Source: Athripsodes cinereus
Taxonomy: Eukaryota > Arthropoda > Insecta > Trichoptera > Leptoceridae
DNA: 64,000 nucleotides
Direction: 5' to 3'
Assembly: GCA_947579605.1 (NCBI GenBank)
Contig: OX388311.1
Coordinates: 32,986,951 to 33,050,950 of the forward strand
Under the pieces are notes generated by a model. The model did no database searches and was not told where the DNA came from. It saw only the letters and a list, made by a program, of their open reading frames with translations. The position numbers and the translations under genes are program-made. Shown here in pieces: positions 53,410 to 57,306 of the stretch. The first letter of the stretch is position 1. Every line of letters begins with the position of its first letter.

Positions 53410-56057
53410 ATTTTTTCCTTTATTGGCATTTCTACAGGTTTTTACATAAATATAGTATAAAACAATTAGGTATAGTATTAACCCAATTACAGAATGCACA
53501 AATGTTTACAAATACAAATATACAAATTACAAATACAAATACAAATACAGATACCTATACTGCATGCGGAAGTTACCTACTGAATAATACCTATGTTCCT
53601 GTACCAGATAGCTGATGTTAGATGAACGAGAAGTTGCGTAGGCGTAGATACCTCTATACTGCATGCGGAAGTTACCTACTGAATAATACCTATGTTCCTG
53701 TACCAGATAGCTGATGCTAGGTGAACGAGACGTTGCGTAGGCGTAGATACCTATACTGCATGCGGTAGGTAGGTACCTACGAGTAAATGAATGGTGCAGC
53801 AAAGCTACGGTTATTCAAATATAGATAATTTTATCATGTCTGTTTCTCTACAATAATTTGTTGTTACGCGAAACCGGAAATGCGTTTCATTTCCTGAATA
53901 GTCACGCGCGGGAAATTAAACTAAACGAATAGTCAGAGCTAAGGTACCTACCTACGTCTCGTTAAGGGCGACAATAAAATAAAACAAAGTTTGATAACTG
54001 CCCACCACTTCATATACATAATAAAGTGTGTAAGTATTTTATCCTTTTGGACATTTATTAATTTAAATATAATTTTATTTATCCAATCGTACGACATAAA
54101 ACAAAATGACTTAACTACTAACTAATGGATTCAATCAAACCAAAAGCAATTTGAACAAGAAGTTTGACATTTAAATTACTCAATGTGTTATTCTTTCCAA
54201 GTTGACGTCAGAAGCAATTTTAGTGTTGTTGCGTTATATTATTATTATTTGGATGATTTGTAAAGCGCCGTTTTGTGAAAAAAAAATCCACCTCAAGGGC
54301 GCTCTTTGCTAACTAAGGTTGTGCTTGAATTATTCCGTGAGATTTCTTGAATAGATAAGTTTTCAGTTGGTTCTTGAAACGAGATATGTCCTGCGTTTCT
54401 CTGATCGTTTGTGGAAGCCTGTTCCAGACTACAGGTGCAGATATTGCAATATCTAATAAACAATATAGACGGTTTATATAATAAACTGCCGCTTACATAT
54501 TCGTAACCATCTCAACGACGCCATGACTTCTTCTGAATGGCAATGTTTTTAACTTGCCCCTGCATGTGGTAGCAGACTGATATCGTATTAGATATGCCTA
54601 TGATCTGTTTCAAGTAGTAGGCCTCGCGACGCTGGTACTCGTCTTTTCGAATTTGGAAGTGTTCGTCGACGGGGTAGAGTTCAGTGAGGCATTTAAATGT
54701 CTTGATACTACATAGGTGCACTTGGAAGGAGGCAGTGCCTACTGTTCTCGATACTCGAGCCTCCATACAGTAGAGAGTTCCATCCAATAGGACGGATGTG
54801 GTGCGCGTTGGTGTTAGGAAAGTAGGTACCTACCTATGTAGTGTAGAGGTTATTCATCACGGTAAGGTACGTGTCTGGTAAGTGGATTACCATTATAATA
54901 AATTTACACAAAACGAAATTAATAATTGTCCATTAAACGAAAATAGTAATTATTATTAAATTTCTCTACAGAAGGCTACAATTTTGAATAGGTATGTACT
55001 TGTAGAATAATACGTATTTTTTTTGCAAATAGACAAAACTTAACGAACATGACTCAGAAACGTGTGACACTTGGCACATGTGCCCGTGTCACCTGGAATA
55101 CCGGAAGAAAATCCTGAGTTAATGTATGGAACATAACAAAAATAATTATAATAAACTTTATTACACAATACAGAACAAAGCAATTACAATATTCTTTATA
55201 ATCTAATGAGTTTAACTAATTAGGCATATAATTTTTAAATATTTTATTGATATTTTGTTTTAATTGGTATTTACAATTTATATGGGGGGGGGGTTGGCCT
55301 GGCCGGATTAATATGTCTTTTTTTCTTATTTTATGAATGTTTTGTCAACTCTCTGTGTGTGTCTCTGTAGAATAAATAAATAAATAAATATGTGATATTT
55401 ATCTTTTATTAATTATCTACATCAAAAGTTAAATTTTATTTCGTTTAAGTTAAATTTTGATTTTATCCAATATCTTTATAATTTATTATTATCGTGTTAT
55501 TTTATTACTATTTTTGTTTTCTGCAACACAACTATTAATTTTATTTTACATCTCGTACTGTTTATTTTAATAGATTTGTACCTGCAGCAGTTATATACCA
55601 TATTTTGTATTTTTTTTGTCTGTCAAATTGTTTTTCTTTTTGTTATATGTTTTATTTAACATGTAAAAGGTTCACGCCGTCGTCATGTATTATAAGTGAT
55701 GAACAAAATAAATAAATAAAATATTTAATAATATAAAGTGAAATATCTATGTCTTTTTTTCTAATTTTACATACGAGTAAGCATATCAAAGCATTCTGCG
55801 AACTTCCTATAATCATCTTCTAAAAGTAAAGTCACTTCATGAAAATGGTAAGGACGTATCTATTCTGGTGATGAATCGTATTGTAATAATATTTGGAAAC
55901 TTACAGGTGTAAGGTGTATCTGTACGAAGTCATCTATATTAGTTGTTGTCCTCGTATTAAGATCTACTTCTTCCAAACGCACGTCTCCAGGATGCTGTCT
56001 CCCGACATCGCTGAACCCCTCGTTGACATAACCAGTTCCCGCGTGGTGTTTTAGCAT
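6400..56057 (-). CDS. Oatp: Organic anion transporting polypeptide (OATP/SLCO family), complete gene, 11 coding exons
   Basis: Sodium-independent plasma-membrane importer of large amphipathic organic anions such as steroid conjugates (family knowledge). Coding exons, in transcript order: 56057-55905, 34527-34362, 33441-33134, 32617-32434, 18455-18353, 8861-8740, 8658-8410, 8283-8073, 7956-7579, 7110-6928, 6595-6400. All introns are GT-AG and all phases agree, giving 750 residues plus stop, a normal length for the family. Seen in the translation: about 12 hydrophobic segments (roughly 94-117, 132-152, 163-183, 229-253, 272-297, 314-338, 387-408, 419-445, 456-480, 597-620, 634-658, 688-710); the superfamily signature [10 protein letters not shown] at 315-324; and a Kazal-like module at 508-555 in the loop between TM9 and TM10. 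The N-terminal half ([27 protein letters not shown]) resembles SLCO4-type proteins and, as I recall them, insect Oatp74D (ecdysone importer). That subfamily call is inference. Only coding exons are resolved; non-coding 5' exons and the promoter are not. Confidence 0.95.
6928..7110 (-). CDS. OATP coding exon 10 (residues 625-686), TM11
   Basis: Acceptor GTTATAG, donor GTGAAT, 183 bp. Encodes the strongly conserved [29 protein letters not shown] block (TM11), then [20 protein letters not shown] with the conserved ID..C..W motif. Sequon NNT at 680-682. Phase 2 out. Confidence 0.96.
7579..7956 (-). CDS. OATP coding exon 9 (residues 499-625), Kazal-like domain and TM10
   Basis: The longest exon (378 bp). 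Acceptor ATTTTCAG, donor GTGAGA. Encodes the Kazal-like module with Cys at 508, 512, 514, 523, 534, 538, 553 and 555 (core [20 protein letters not shown]), a sequon NHT at 561-563, a Ser/Pro-rich linker, a second cysteine pair (591, 595), then TM10 ([17 protein letters not shown]). Large-loop cysteines are known to be disulphide-bonded in OATPs. Confidence 0.96.
8073..8283 (-). CDS. OATP coding exon 8 (residues 429-499), TM8-TM9
   Basis: Acceptor TATTACAG, donor GTAAGT, 211 bp. Encodes a glycine-rich turn ([16 protein letters not shown]), equivalent to the P.G..LGG motif of the family, a short basic loop, and TM9 ([17 protein letters not shown]), then the start of the large extracellular loop with sequon NTS (494-496). 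Phase 2 out. Confidence 0.95.
8410..8658 (-). CDS. OATP coding exon 7 (residues 346-429), intracellular loop and TM7-TM8
   Basis: Acceptor ATTTTAG, donor GTAGGT, 249 bp. Begins with the charged cytoplasmic loop between TM6 and TM7 ([14 protein letters not shown]), then [20 protein letters not shown], the conserved pre-TM7 stretch, and TM7-TM8 ([18 protein letters not shown]). Intron 6 before it is only 81 bp. Confidence 0.95.
8740..8861 (-). CDS. OATP coding exon 6 (residues 305-346), superfamily signature and TM6
   Basis: Acceptor TTGTTTTAG, donor GTAGGT, 122 bp. Encodes [20 protein letters not shown], which contains the family signature (D...W-I/V-G-A-W-W-x-G-F-L) at the outer end of TM6. 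The pyrimidine tract of its acceptor is the A+T-rich tail of a LINE inserted in the same orientation immediately upstream. Confidence 0.96.
8875..10160 (-). mobile_element. CR1/L2-like non-LTR retrotransposon, 5'-truncated
   Basis: Minus-strand frame 10123-9164 (and upstream in frame to about 10160) carries RT motif [18 protein letters not shown], the catalytic YADD box, the thumb region, and the C-terminal [11 protein letters not shown]...[10 protein letters not shown] tail typical of CR1/L2-like elements. The N-terminal endonuclease and palm start are missing. The frame is intact over 319 codons, so the insertion is fairly young. The 3' end reads AATAAAG, then an A/T-rich TTTTA/TTTA tail that abuts OATP exon 6. 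Confidence 0.9.
10161..10945. mobile_element. Foldback (long hairpin) element, interrupted by a hAT insertion
   Basis: A long inverted repeat centred near 10804 (GTTGGTAAA / TTTACCAAC). Each arm has about 90 bp close to the centre, and outer portions GAATCATTGGTAC / GTACCAATGATTCG with ends near TGAGAAAAAT / ATTTTTCTCA. The left arm is split by the element at 10205-10710. The left outer end lacks about 11 bp present on the right. Confidence 0.8.
10205..10710. mobile_element. Non-autonomous hAT element, 506 bp, with (GGATGC)n subterminal repeats
   Basis: Ends CAGGGATGTTGCG... / ...CGCAACATCCCTG form terminal inverted repeats starting CAG, and an exact 8-bp duplication GTACGTAC flanks both sides (10197-10204 and 10711-10718), as in hAT transposition. 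Both subterminal regions carry many GGATGC / GCATCC hexamers in inverted orientation. No transposase. Confidence 0.9.
12510..14090. mobile_element. Non-autonomous hAT element, 1581 bp
   Basis: Begins CAGTGGCGGGACTAG and ends GGCACGCCACTG (inverted repeat starting CAGTGGCG), with the 8-bp duplication GTATGTAC at 12502-12509 and 14091-14098. No transposase frame in the interior. It includes a short perfect hairpin near 13697-13743 (AAGTACGTTAAAAGTATTTG and its complement). A second family member lies at 43207-44832. Confidence 0.85.
13697..13743. repeat. Short perfect hairpin inside the hAT element
   Basis: Arms AAGTACGTTAAAAGTATTTG and its complement around a loop of about 7 bp (TGCACAA). Function unknown; it could be a tiny foldback insertion. 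Confidence 0.7.
15205..16400 (-). mobile_element. Restriction-like-endonuclease LINE (R2/R4-type), C-terminal part, frameshifted
   Basis: Frame 16399-15548 reads [20 protein letters not shown], then [13 protein letters not shown], then a CCHC knuckle C-R-K-C...H-I-V-S-G-C followed by [15 protein letters not shown] and NRP. The frame then breaks; in the next frame the sequence continues [20 protein letters not shown], then [17 protein letters not shown] and VIPL-type sequence to a stop near 15210. CCHC followed by RP-D...D is the order of the restriction-like endonuclease in R2-like elements. RT domain absent; dead copy. Confidence 0.75.
17496..17670. mobile_element. Foldback element A with one hammerhead-like ribozyme motif
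   Basis: Inverted arms of 62 bp (17496-17557 and 17609-17670), nearly perfect, separated by 51 bp. The spacer holds a hammerhead-type core on the minus strand. The core shares GAGCCGGCTTTCAAGA and CTTCCGCTCTCATC with foldback B (38.3 kb), so A and B are one family. In A the second, plus-strand, core is missing. Confidence 0.8.
17551..17592 (-). ncRNA. Hammerhead ribozyme-like motif (foldback A)
   Basis: Minus-strand order: CUGAUGA (17592-17586), extra U, stem II GAGAGC-GGAA-GCUCUU, GAAA (17568-17565), self-complementary AGCCGGCU (17565-17558), C as position 17, then GCGUCC. The expected cut is between 17557 and 17556. The 5' strand of stem I is not adjacent: the complementary GGACGC lies 16 nt further upstream. 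It is in sense orientation to the OATP transcript (intron 5). Sequence pattern only; activity is untested. Confidence 0.55.
18026..18160 (-). repeat. RTE-like LINE 3' end relic
   Basis: TATCCTCACACCGTGTCCCA, a GCAGGCAGCGAGAACGGAAT block and CTTCTTTTGCTTC parallel the 3' end of the RTE copy at 35825-35960, which has the same blocks in the same order. Diverged, non-coding. Confidence 0.6.
18353..18455 (-). CDS. OATP coding exon 5 (residues 271-305), TM5
   Basis: A 103-bp exon isolated between two large introns. Acceptor ATTCGCAG, donor GTAAGT. Encodes [19 protein letters not shown], the standard OATP TM5 motif, then [14 protein letters not shown]. Phase 1 in, phase 2 out (the Asp codon is split with exon 6). 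Being short and frame-limited, it would be easy for an automated caller to miss; the protein match and phases make it secure. Confidence 0.95.
19491..19891. mobile_element. MITE with ~40-bp terminal inverted repeats
   Basis: ATAATATCGATGGTTCAAAG... at the left matches the complement of ...CTTTAAACCATCGATATTAT at the right over about 40 bp with a few mismatches. The 401-bp element has no transposase. The target duplication could not be assigned because the ends are themselves palindromic, so the superfamily is unknown. Confidence 0.7.
20041..20720. repeat. Dense TAGGTAGGTACCTACC motif cluster
   Basis: Repeated GTAGGTACCTAC-type units with palindromic GGTACC junctions, interspersed through this stretch. 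Similar short clusters lie near 24541, 27710, 29325, 40265, 57635 and 62670. A simple-sequence feature of this genome rather than a gene. Confidence 0.7.
20950..21010. repeat. Solo hAT terminal fragment
   Basis: CAGTGGCGTGCCTTCCATAC matches the right terminal repeat (complement) of the hAT elements at 12510-14090 and 43207-44832. No partner end found nearby. Confidence 0.55.
21517..22274 (-). mobile_element. RTE-like LINE, 5'-truncated, with target duplication
   Basis: Frame 22157-21543 (in frame upstream to about 22274, [16 protein letters not shown]) reads [34 protein letters not shown] and [13 protein letters not shown]: the C-terminal part of an endonuclease-RT polyprotein. The stop is followed by a (GAT)n tail, typical of RTE-like 3' ends. 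An 11-bp duplication TTGGTGATCAT flanks the copy (21506-21516, 22275-22285). The frame is open over 204 codons; the RT core is absent. Confidence 0.85.
22560..22985 (+). mobile_element. R1/Jockey-like LINE zinc-knuckle fragment
   Basis: [20 protein letters not shown] then GHILWEW matches the fragment at 3540-3965 but is more decayed (the last Cys is lost). Flanking GC-richer sequence probably belongs to the same copy. Confidence 0.55.
23580..23725 (-). repeat. LINE-type 3' end with hairpin and TAAA tail
   Basis: On minus: a hairpin with outer arms CCTCCTT / AAGGAGG enclosing GAGAC/GTCTC, then an AT-rich stretch and TTAAATAAAATAAATAAATA repeats. A structurally similar module lies on plus at 34065-34215. 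Confidence 0.5.
24180..24345 (+). repeat. Unclassified dispersed repeat
   Basis: CTCAGGATTTTCTCCGGGAT, then ACACGGGCACATGTCACCC and GCGTTAAGTT recur, inverted, at 55030-55135. No coding content seen. Confidence 0.5.
25196..25417. mobile_element. Foldback element C with hammerhead-like motifs
   Basis: Near-perfect inverted arms of about 100 bp (from TTATCAAATAAAATAAAAT at the left to its complement at the right) around a short centre near 25307. Each arm, read outward from the centre, begins with a hammerhead-type core. The plus-strand core is complete. The minus-strand core has either a 3-nt insertion or the wrong base at C3. Confidence 0.85.
25311..25353 (+). ncRNA. Hammerhead ribozyme-like motif (foldback C, plus)
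   Basis: GCAC (stem I), CUGAUGA (25315-25321), extra U, stem II with GCG/CGC ends (25323-25339; one A-C mismatch, inner AACUC/GAGU pairs), GAAA (25340-25343), self-complementary ACCGGU (25343-25348), C, predicted cut after 25349, then GUGC pairing with GCAC. All invariant core bases are present. Antisense to OATP. Not tested. Confidence 0.6.
25984..26349. repeat. 73-bp tandem repeat, five copies
   Basis: Unit starting AAGGCGCACAACAGATGTTT begins at 25993, 26066, 26139, 26212 and 26285, virtually identical between copies. No unit-long open frame persists. The identity suggests a recent expansion. Confidence 0.95.
27905..28775. repeat. 216-bp tandem repeat, four copies
   Basis: TATTGAGTGGTATGAAGAGA begins at about 27907, 28123, 28339 and 28555. 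Units differ by a handful of bases (for example TACGG/TATGG, ATCATC/ATCTTC). Each contains a (GA)n tract and GTAGGTATATATACATTATA. Confidence 0.95.
30612..31257. mobile_element. Inverted-repeat element with GATCATCAAA subterminal repeats, SINE nested inside
   Basis: Ends TTAAGTGATCATCAAA / TTTGATGATCATTTA are inverted. The left part has a ~98-bp unit twice (30641, 30739); the right part carries inverted versions of the same motifs (GGCGATCAATCTACTGTTTT). No transposase. The centre is occupied by a SINE at 30840-31035. Superfamily unassigned. Confidence 0.6.
30840..31035 (+). mobile_element. tRNA-derived SINE
   Basis: A near-match A box (TAGCCTGGAGG) and an exact B box (GGTTCGATCCC) about 50 bp apart form an internal Pol III promoter. 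A tRNA-unrelated body (CTTTCACGACACAAGC) follows, ending in a TTATTATTATTA tail. A diverged relative is at 41315-41475. Confidence 0.75.
31529..31893 (-). mobile_element. RTE-like LINE, second, shorter copy
   Basis: Minus-strand frame reads [20 protein letters not shown] and [20 protein letters not shown], nearly the same as the copy at 21517-22274, with the same GAGCGTTGAGGGCGATGATG 3' end. Truncated at about 31893; a stop and a frame break lie beyond residue 62. Confidence 0.8.
32434..32617 (-). CDS. OATP coding exon 4 (residues 210-271), TM4
   Basis: Acceptor CTGTGCAG, donor GTAAGT, 184 bp. Encodes an acidic extracellular loop ([12 protein letters not shown]), then TM4 ([20 protein letters not shown]) and the conserved [19 protein letters not shown] that precedes TM5. 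This GxxYIDE..S....YLG block is typical of OATPs. It ends in phase 1. Confidence 0.96.
32618..33133 (-). other. OATP intron 3
   Basis: 516-bp intron with GT-AG ends; AT-rich, nothing else recognised. Confidence 0.8.
33134..33441 (-). CDS. OATP coding exon 3 (residues 107-209), TM1 end to TM3
   Basis: Acceptor GTTACAG, donor GTATGT, 308 bp. Carries the most conserved N-terminal OATP block: [18 protein letters not shown], then [17 protein letters not shown] (TM2), [15 protein letters not shown] and TM3 ending in FALPYF. The GYD and KPRW motifs are family hallmarks. It includes an N-linked glycosylation sequon (NIT, 205-207) in the following extracellular loop. It ends in phase 0. Confidence 0.96.
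33442..34361 (-). other. OATP intron 2 with (GT)n and two retroelement tails
   Basis: 920-bp intron. Contains a (GT)n microsatellite at 33739-33765 and two A/T-rich retroelement 3' ends meeting tail-to-tail around 34190-34215. Confidence 0.8.
34065..34215 (+). repeat. LINE-type 3' end with hairpin and AAAATAAA tail
   Basis: Hairpin CCCTCCG...CGGAGGG (34070-34103), with an inner AAGCA/TGCTT stem, then an AT-rich region ending in AAAATAAAAATAAAATG. Shares its layout with 23580-23725 (minus). Confidence 0.5.
34362..34527 (-). CDS. OATP coding exon 2 (residues 52-107), TM1 start
   Basis: Acceptor TTGCAG before GTCAGC, donor GTTAGT. Encodes a polar stretch and then [14 protein letters not shown] followed by [16 protein letters not shown]. 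This is the family pattern of a Cys-Gly, a Pro/Trp-containing amphipathic segment and the first membrane helix. The exon is 166 bp and ends with one base of a Gly codon (phase 1). Confidence 0.93.
35720..37724 (-). mobile_element. Helitron, deleted copy, with a helicase remnant
   Basis: On minus it starts TCTATGCTAATATTATAAAG (37724 downward) preceded by A, and ends ...GGACCCCTAG followed by T (35720): the 5'-TC and 3'-CTRR ends and A/T target of Helitrons. Just inside the 3' end is a hairpin-prone CCCGTGCGAAGTTGGGGTGG. A helicase C-terminal remnant (about 37030-36905) reads [15 protein letters not shown], then [20 protein letters not shown] with one stop. The Rep/helicase core is deleted. 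Confidence 0.75.
35815..36868 (-). mobile_element. RTE-like LINE copy inside the Helitron
   Basis: Frame 36839-35952 (295 codons) carries RT motifs: [43 protein letters not shown] and the catalytic YADD. After RRKVAC the frame breaks and resumes at [32 protein letters not shown] to a stop at about 35827, showing an internal deletion. The 5' region (endonuclease) is missing. Confidence 0.85.
38304..38353 (-). ncRNA. Hammerhead ribozyme-like motif (foldback B, minus)
   Basis: Stem I UUUUGC, CUGACGA (38346-38340), extra U, stem II GAGAGC-GGAA-GUUCUU, GAAA (38322-38319), self-complementary AGCCGGCU, C, predicted cut between 38311 and 38310, then GCAAAA pairing with UUUUGC over 6 bp. All invariant core bases are present. 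Sense to OATP (intron 1). Confidence 0.6.
38370..38418 (+). ncRNA. Hammerhead-like motif with a core mutation (foldback B, plus)
   Basis: UUUUGC, CUGACGA (38376-38382), extra U, GAGAGC-GGAA-GCUCUU, then AAAA in place of GAAA (G12 to A), GCCGGCUC, GCAAAA. G12 is catalytic in hammerheads, so this copy should be inactive. Confidence 0.5.
41315..41475 (+). repeat. Degenerate SINE relative
   Basis: TAGAGTCAAGGTCTTA, GAATTCGAGTTG (B-box remnant) and TTTTCATGACACAAGCACAT parallel, in order, the SINE at 30840. Strongly diverged. Confidence 0.45.
42008..42379. mobile_element. hAT-like MITE, copy 1
   Basis: Starts CAGAGGTTCCCAAAC, ends near GGACCACTTTGGGACCTACT. The interior is rich in GTGGACCCCC-type repeats. 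Homologous over its whole length, inverted, to 58267-58644. No clean target duplication visible; ends like CAGnGGTTCCCAAA are typical of hAT-family MITEs. Confidence 0.65.
42400..42540 (-). repeat. RTE-type LINE 3' end relic
   Basis: On minus it ends CCGTGATGGTAGACAGTAGT with an AGT-type tail, and carries the GGTGGCAAACCTTATCGCTG block shared with 61845-62030. Confidence 0.55.
42641..42856 (+). repeat. LINE 3' fragment with (TTA)n tail
   Basis: Plus frame reads [20 protein letters not shown] then TKKPRRS-stop, followed by CAGCGCCAAATACAAATC and a (TTA)n tail. The KKP/SWRR-stop plus GGCGC...AAATCAT ending resembles the minus-strand relic at 54235-54790. Confidence 0.45.
43558..43593 (-). ncRNA. 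Hammerhead ribozyme-like motif (foldback D, minus)
   Basis: Mirror copy in the left arm, identical in the core to the plus-strand motif (CUGAAGA at 43590-43584). Sense to OATP. The two copies can pair with each other along the whole arm in one transcript, which would compete with ribozyme folding. Confidence 0.55.
43636..43671 (+). ncRNA. Hammerhead ribozyme-like motif (foldback D, plus)
   Basis: UUA (stem I), CUGAAGA (43639-43645), extra U, stem II GGAC-GUAU-GUCC, GAAA, self-complementary AAGCUU (43662-43667), U at position 17, predicted cut after 43668, then UAA. Stem I can extend after a small internal loop (AUAUUU with AAAUAU). All invariant core bases are present. Confidence 0.55.
50376..50543 (-). 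mobile_element. Retro-inserted 3' end with poly(A), copy 1
   Basis: On minus: a (TTTGTA)n-like start, an AT-rich body, then GTAGAAATGCCAATAAAGGA and a poly(A) run. This is a 3' terminal fragment of a retroelement or mRNA with poly(A) signal, inserted between two bases of a satellite monomer. Confidence 0.8.
53382..53549 (-). mobile_element. Retro-inserted 3' end with poly(A), copy 2
   Basis: Same insertion in the same monomer position, exactly 3006 bp from copy 1; a product of duplication rather than a second insertion. Confidence 0.85.
54235..54790 (-). mobile_element. CR1/L2-like LINE C-terminal relics
   Basis: Minus 54445-54310 reads [20 protein letters not shown], then [16 protein letters not shown] to a stop, then GGCGCTTTACAAATCATCC and an AATAATAAT tail. 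Minus 54787-54512 is open for 91 codons ([18 protein letters not shown]) and ends KKSWRR, like the relic at 42641; its family is unknown. Confidence 0.55.
55030..55135 (-). repeat. Unclassified dispersed repeat, second copy
   Basis: Complement carries CTCAGGATTTTCTTCCGGTA and GGTGACACGGGCACATGTG, matching 24180-24345. Confidence 0.5.
55286..55720 (+). repeat. A/T-rich retroelement tails
   Basis: A G8-9 run near 55286, a GAATAAATAAATAAATAAAT tail at about 55370-55390 and a second AAAATAAATAAATAAAATA near 55703-55722 suggest two degraded 3' ends. Confidence 0.35.
55905..56057 (-). CDS. OATP coding exon 1 (residues 1-51), start codon
   Basis: Begins at the ATG 56057-56055 in a good context (A at -3) and ends before a strong donor GTAAGT (complement of 55904-55899). 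It encodes a polar N-terminus, [10 protein letters not shown] to QIHLTP, with no membrane segment, as expected for the cytoplasmic tail. It ends in phase 0 and joins exon 2 in phase 0. Support is splice logic plus the lack of any competing start: no in-frame ATG in exon 2 lies before TM1. Sequence conservation was not tested, so this exon is less certain than the membrane exons. Confidence 0.8.
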
Positions 56058-56082
56058 CTTCTACGCACACTCACCACTCCAT
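56058..56082 (-). promoter_or_regulatory. Probable 5'UTR segment with a 4-codon upstream ORF
   Basis: A good acceptor (GCTTGCAG, complement of 56090-56083) is followed at once by ATGGAGTGGTGA, an upstream ORF Met-Glu-Trp-stop. The main ATG lies 25 nt after the acceptor. If the acceptor is used, a non-coding first exon and the promoter lie further upstream and are not resolved. The stretch also holds GTGAGT, which could act as a donor. Inference from splice-site logic. Confidence 0.4.
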
Positions 56083-56430
56083 CTGCAAGCATAATATTAA
56101 ATAAGTATTGTAATTATTATGTAGTCAGTGGAGTGCATGCAAGATGATGGAAAGTAAGCAAGAAGGTAGAATATGTACCTAGTTAGAATTAACAATCAAA
56201 ATGAGCGAGGAATAAGAAGAGCGATTTCTCTTTTGATATTCCACAACTTGGTCACTAAATAGATACTCACCTATTAATGTGTTACTGCAAATAATAATTG
56301 AGTATTATTTGGTCAAATTCTACTGAACACGGTTAAAATGCAAATTGGATTAAAAATGAAATAGAAATCAAAATACTGAATTACCTGAAATGGAGATTTT
56401 TTAATAAGTTCTGACGATATTGTAAGTAAA
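56083..56430. other. Upstream of OATP exon 1, nothing identified
   Basis: If the acceptor at 56083 is real this is intronic; otherwise it includes promoter DNA. No TATA box or initiator could be assigned with confidence. Confidence 0.4.
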
Positions 56431-57270
56431 TTCGTAAAAAATACTAATGAAAGGAAATCACCTGGCAACGACGGAATTCATATTTTTTGGCTCAACAGAT
56501 TTATAAATTATCATAATGTTTTAGCAAATCAATTCTAAACCTTTCTTTTCGATTCCCAACTCTTGACAACCGGTGTAACGTATACGATCCCCATAAAAAA
56601 TAACGCAACACTAACGGAAAATTTTCGAACGATAACATGTTTAACAACTATTTGTAAACTTTTTACATTCATAAAAACTATTTGTTAGACCCAAAAAATA
56701 TTAAAATCACATCTTTCAGGATATCTGAAAATTAAGGCACTTTATACAATGGCATTTTCATTATTACTGTATACATTTGGGATACTTAAGTTGAACCAGA
56801 CGGAGGTGGATATCATCGACAGAAAGTTGAGAACCATGATGACAAGGTATCGTAGGTATACATCATCCGATATCCTCTATGATGAGACTCTACCTGCCAA
56901 GGAAATTGGAAGAGAGAGGTTTATTAAATATCAAAAATTTACATAATCAGGAAACACAATTTTTAAGACTTTTTGGTAGAATTCTAGAAGTAAAGATGGA
57001 TGTGAGGATACTATATCTTGTGATCAGGGTTATACACCTTTATGTTTGTTGAATTTTAGTATTTCTTCACCGATATTGAGTAATGATGATAGAATGGATA
57101 TTTATAGAAATTTAAGTCCTTCCATGTCGATTCAACACAATGTTAACATCTCAAAATGTAGATATTGTAAATTCAGTCATTTGGCTGAGATTTTAACATT
57201 TTGGGGAAACAGAATTCTGTTTGTACTATTCAAAATCAAGTTACTAACAATTATTCAAAAATCATAAAGA
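56430..57270 (+). mobile_element. Degenerate R2/R4-type LINE relic
   Basis: Frames with stops read SPGNDGIHIFWLNRF, LTTGVTYTIPIKNNATLTEN, FRTITCLTTICKLFT, then (after a deletion) MAFSLLLYTFGILKLNQTEV, IDRKLRTMMTRYRRYTSSDI and LPAKEIGRERF. The latter part aligns with the start of the element at 15205-16400 (RxxxTxxRYHHP...LPR..GGRG), so it is the same clade, on the other strand. Confidence 0.6.
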
Positions 57271-57306
57271 AACAAAATAATATAACGAATAAATCCAGCA
57301 GGGCTT

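Larger units (their letters stand above)
47538..53549. repeat. 3006-bp higher-order duplication within the satellite
   Basis: Everything from about 47538 to 50543 recurs 3006 bp later with the same monomer variants in the same order (for example CTGTACAAGATAGC at 48859 and 51865; ATGCAGAAG; GCGGATGTTACC) and the same retro-insertion. Boundaries are approximate. Confidence 0.93.
46779..53767. repeat. Satellite array, 97/99-bp monomer, about 68 copies
   Basis: Monomer runs ACTGCATGCGGAAGTTACCT ... GCGTAGATACCTATAC. Two length classes differ by CT (ACCTATAC = 97 bp, ACCTCTATAC = 99 bp). Point variants (GCTAGGTG, TTGGCG, GATGGCTG) recur in register. The 99-bp units are a multiple of three, so runs of them leave false open frames on minus. 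It lies wholly within OATP intron 1. Confidence 0.97.
34528..55904 (-). other. OATP intron 1 (21.4 kb), satellite and transposons
   Basis: Between exon 1 and exon 2. Holds a Helitron, hammerhead foldbacks B and D, two hAT families, a 7-kb satellite array and LINE tails. The intervals 34700-35700, 37740-38250, 38470-41300, 44840-46770, 53770-54230 and 55140-55860 show AT-rich DNA without recognised genes. Confidence 0.8.

Noticed and set aside
47702..53499. Repeated minus-strand open frames of 80-113 codons ([14 protein letters not shown]...)
   Set aside because: They are translations of the 99-bp satellite units, which are a multiple of three; the frames begin and end with monomer length changes, not gene signals.
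46779..53767. CRISPR-like array
   Set aside because: The whole monomer is repeated without unique spacers, and the DNA is eukaryotic.
54512..54787. 91-codon minus-strand frame as an OATP exon
   Set aside because: No splice acceptor/donor pair in phase, not OATP-like; it ends like neighbouring LINE relics.
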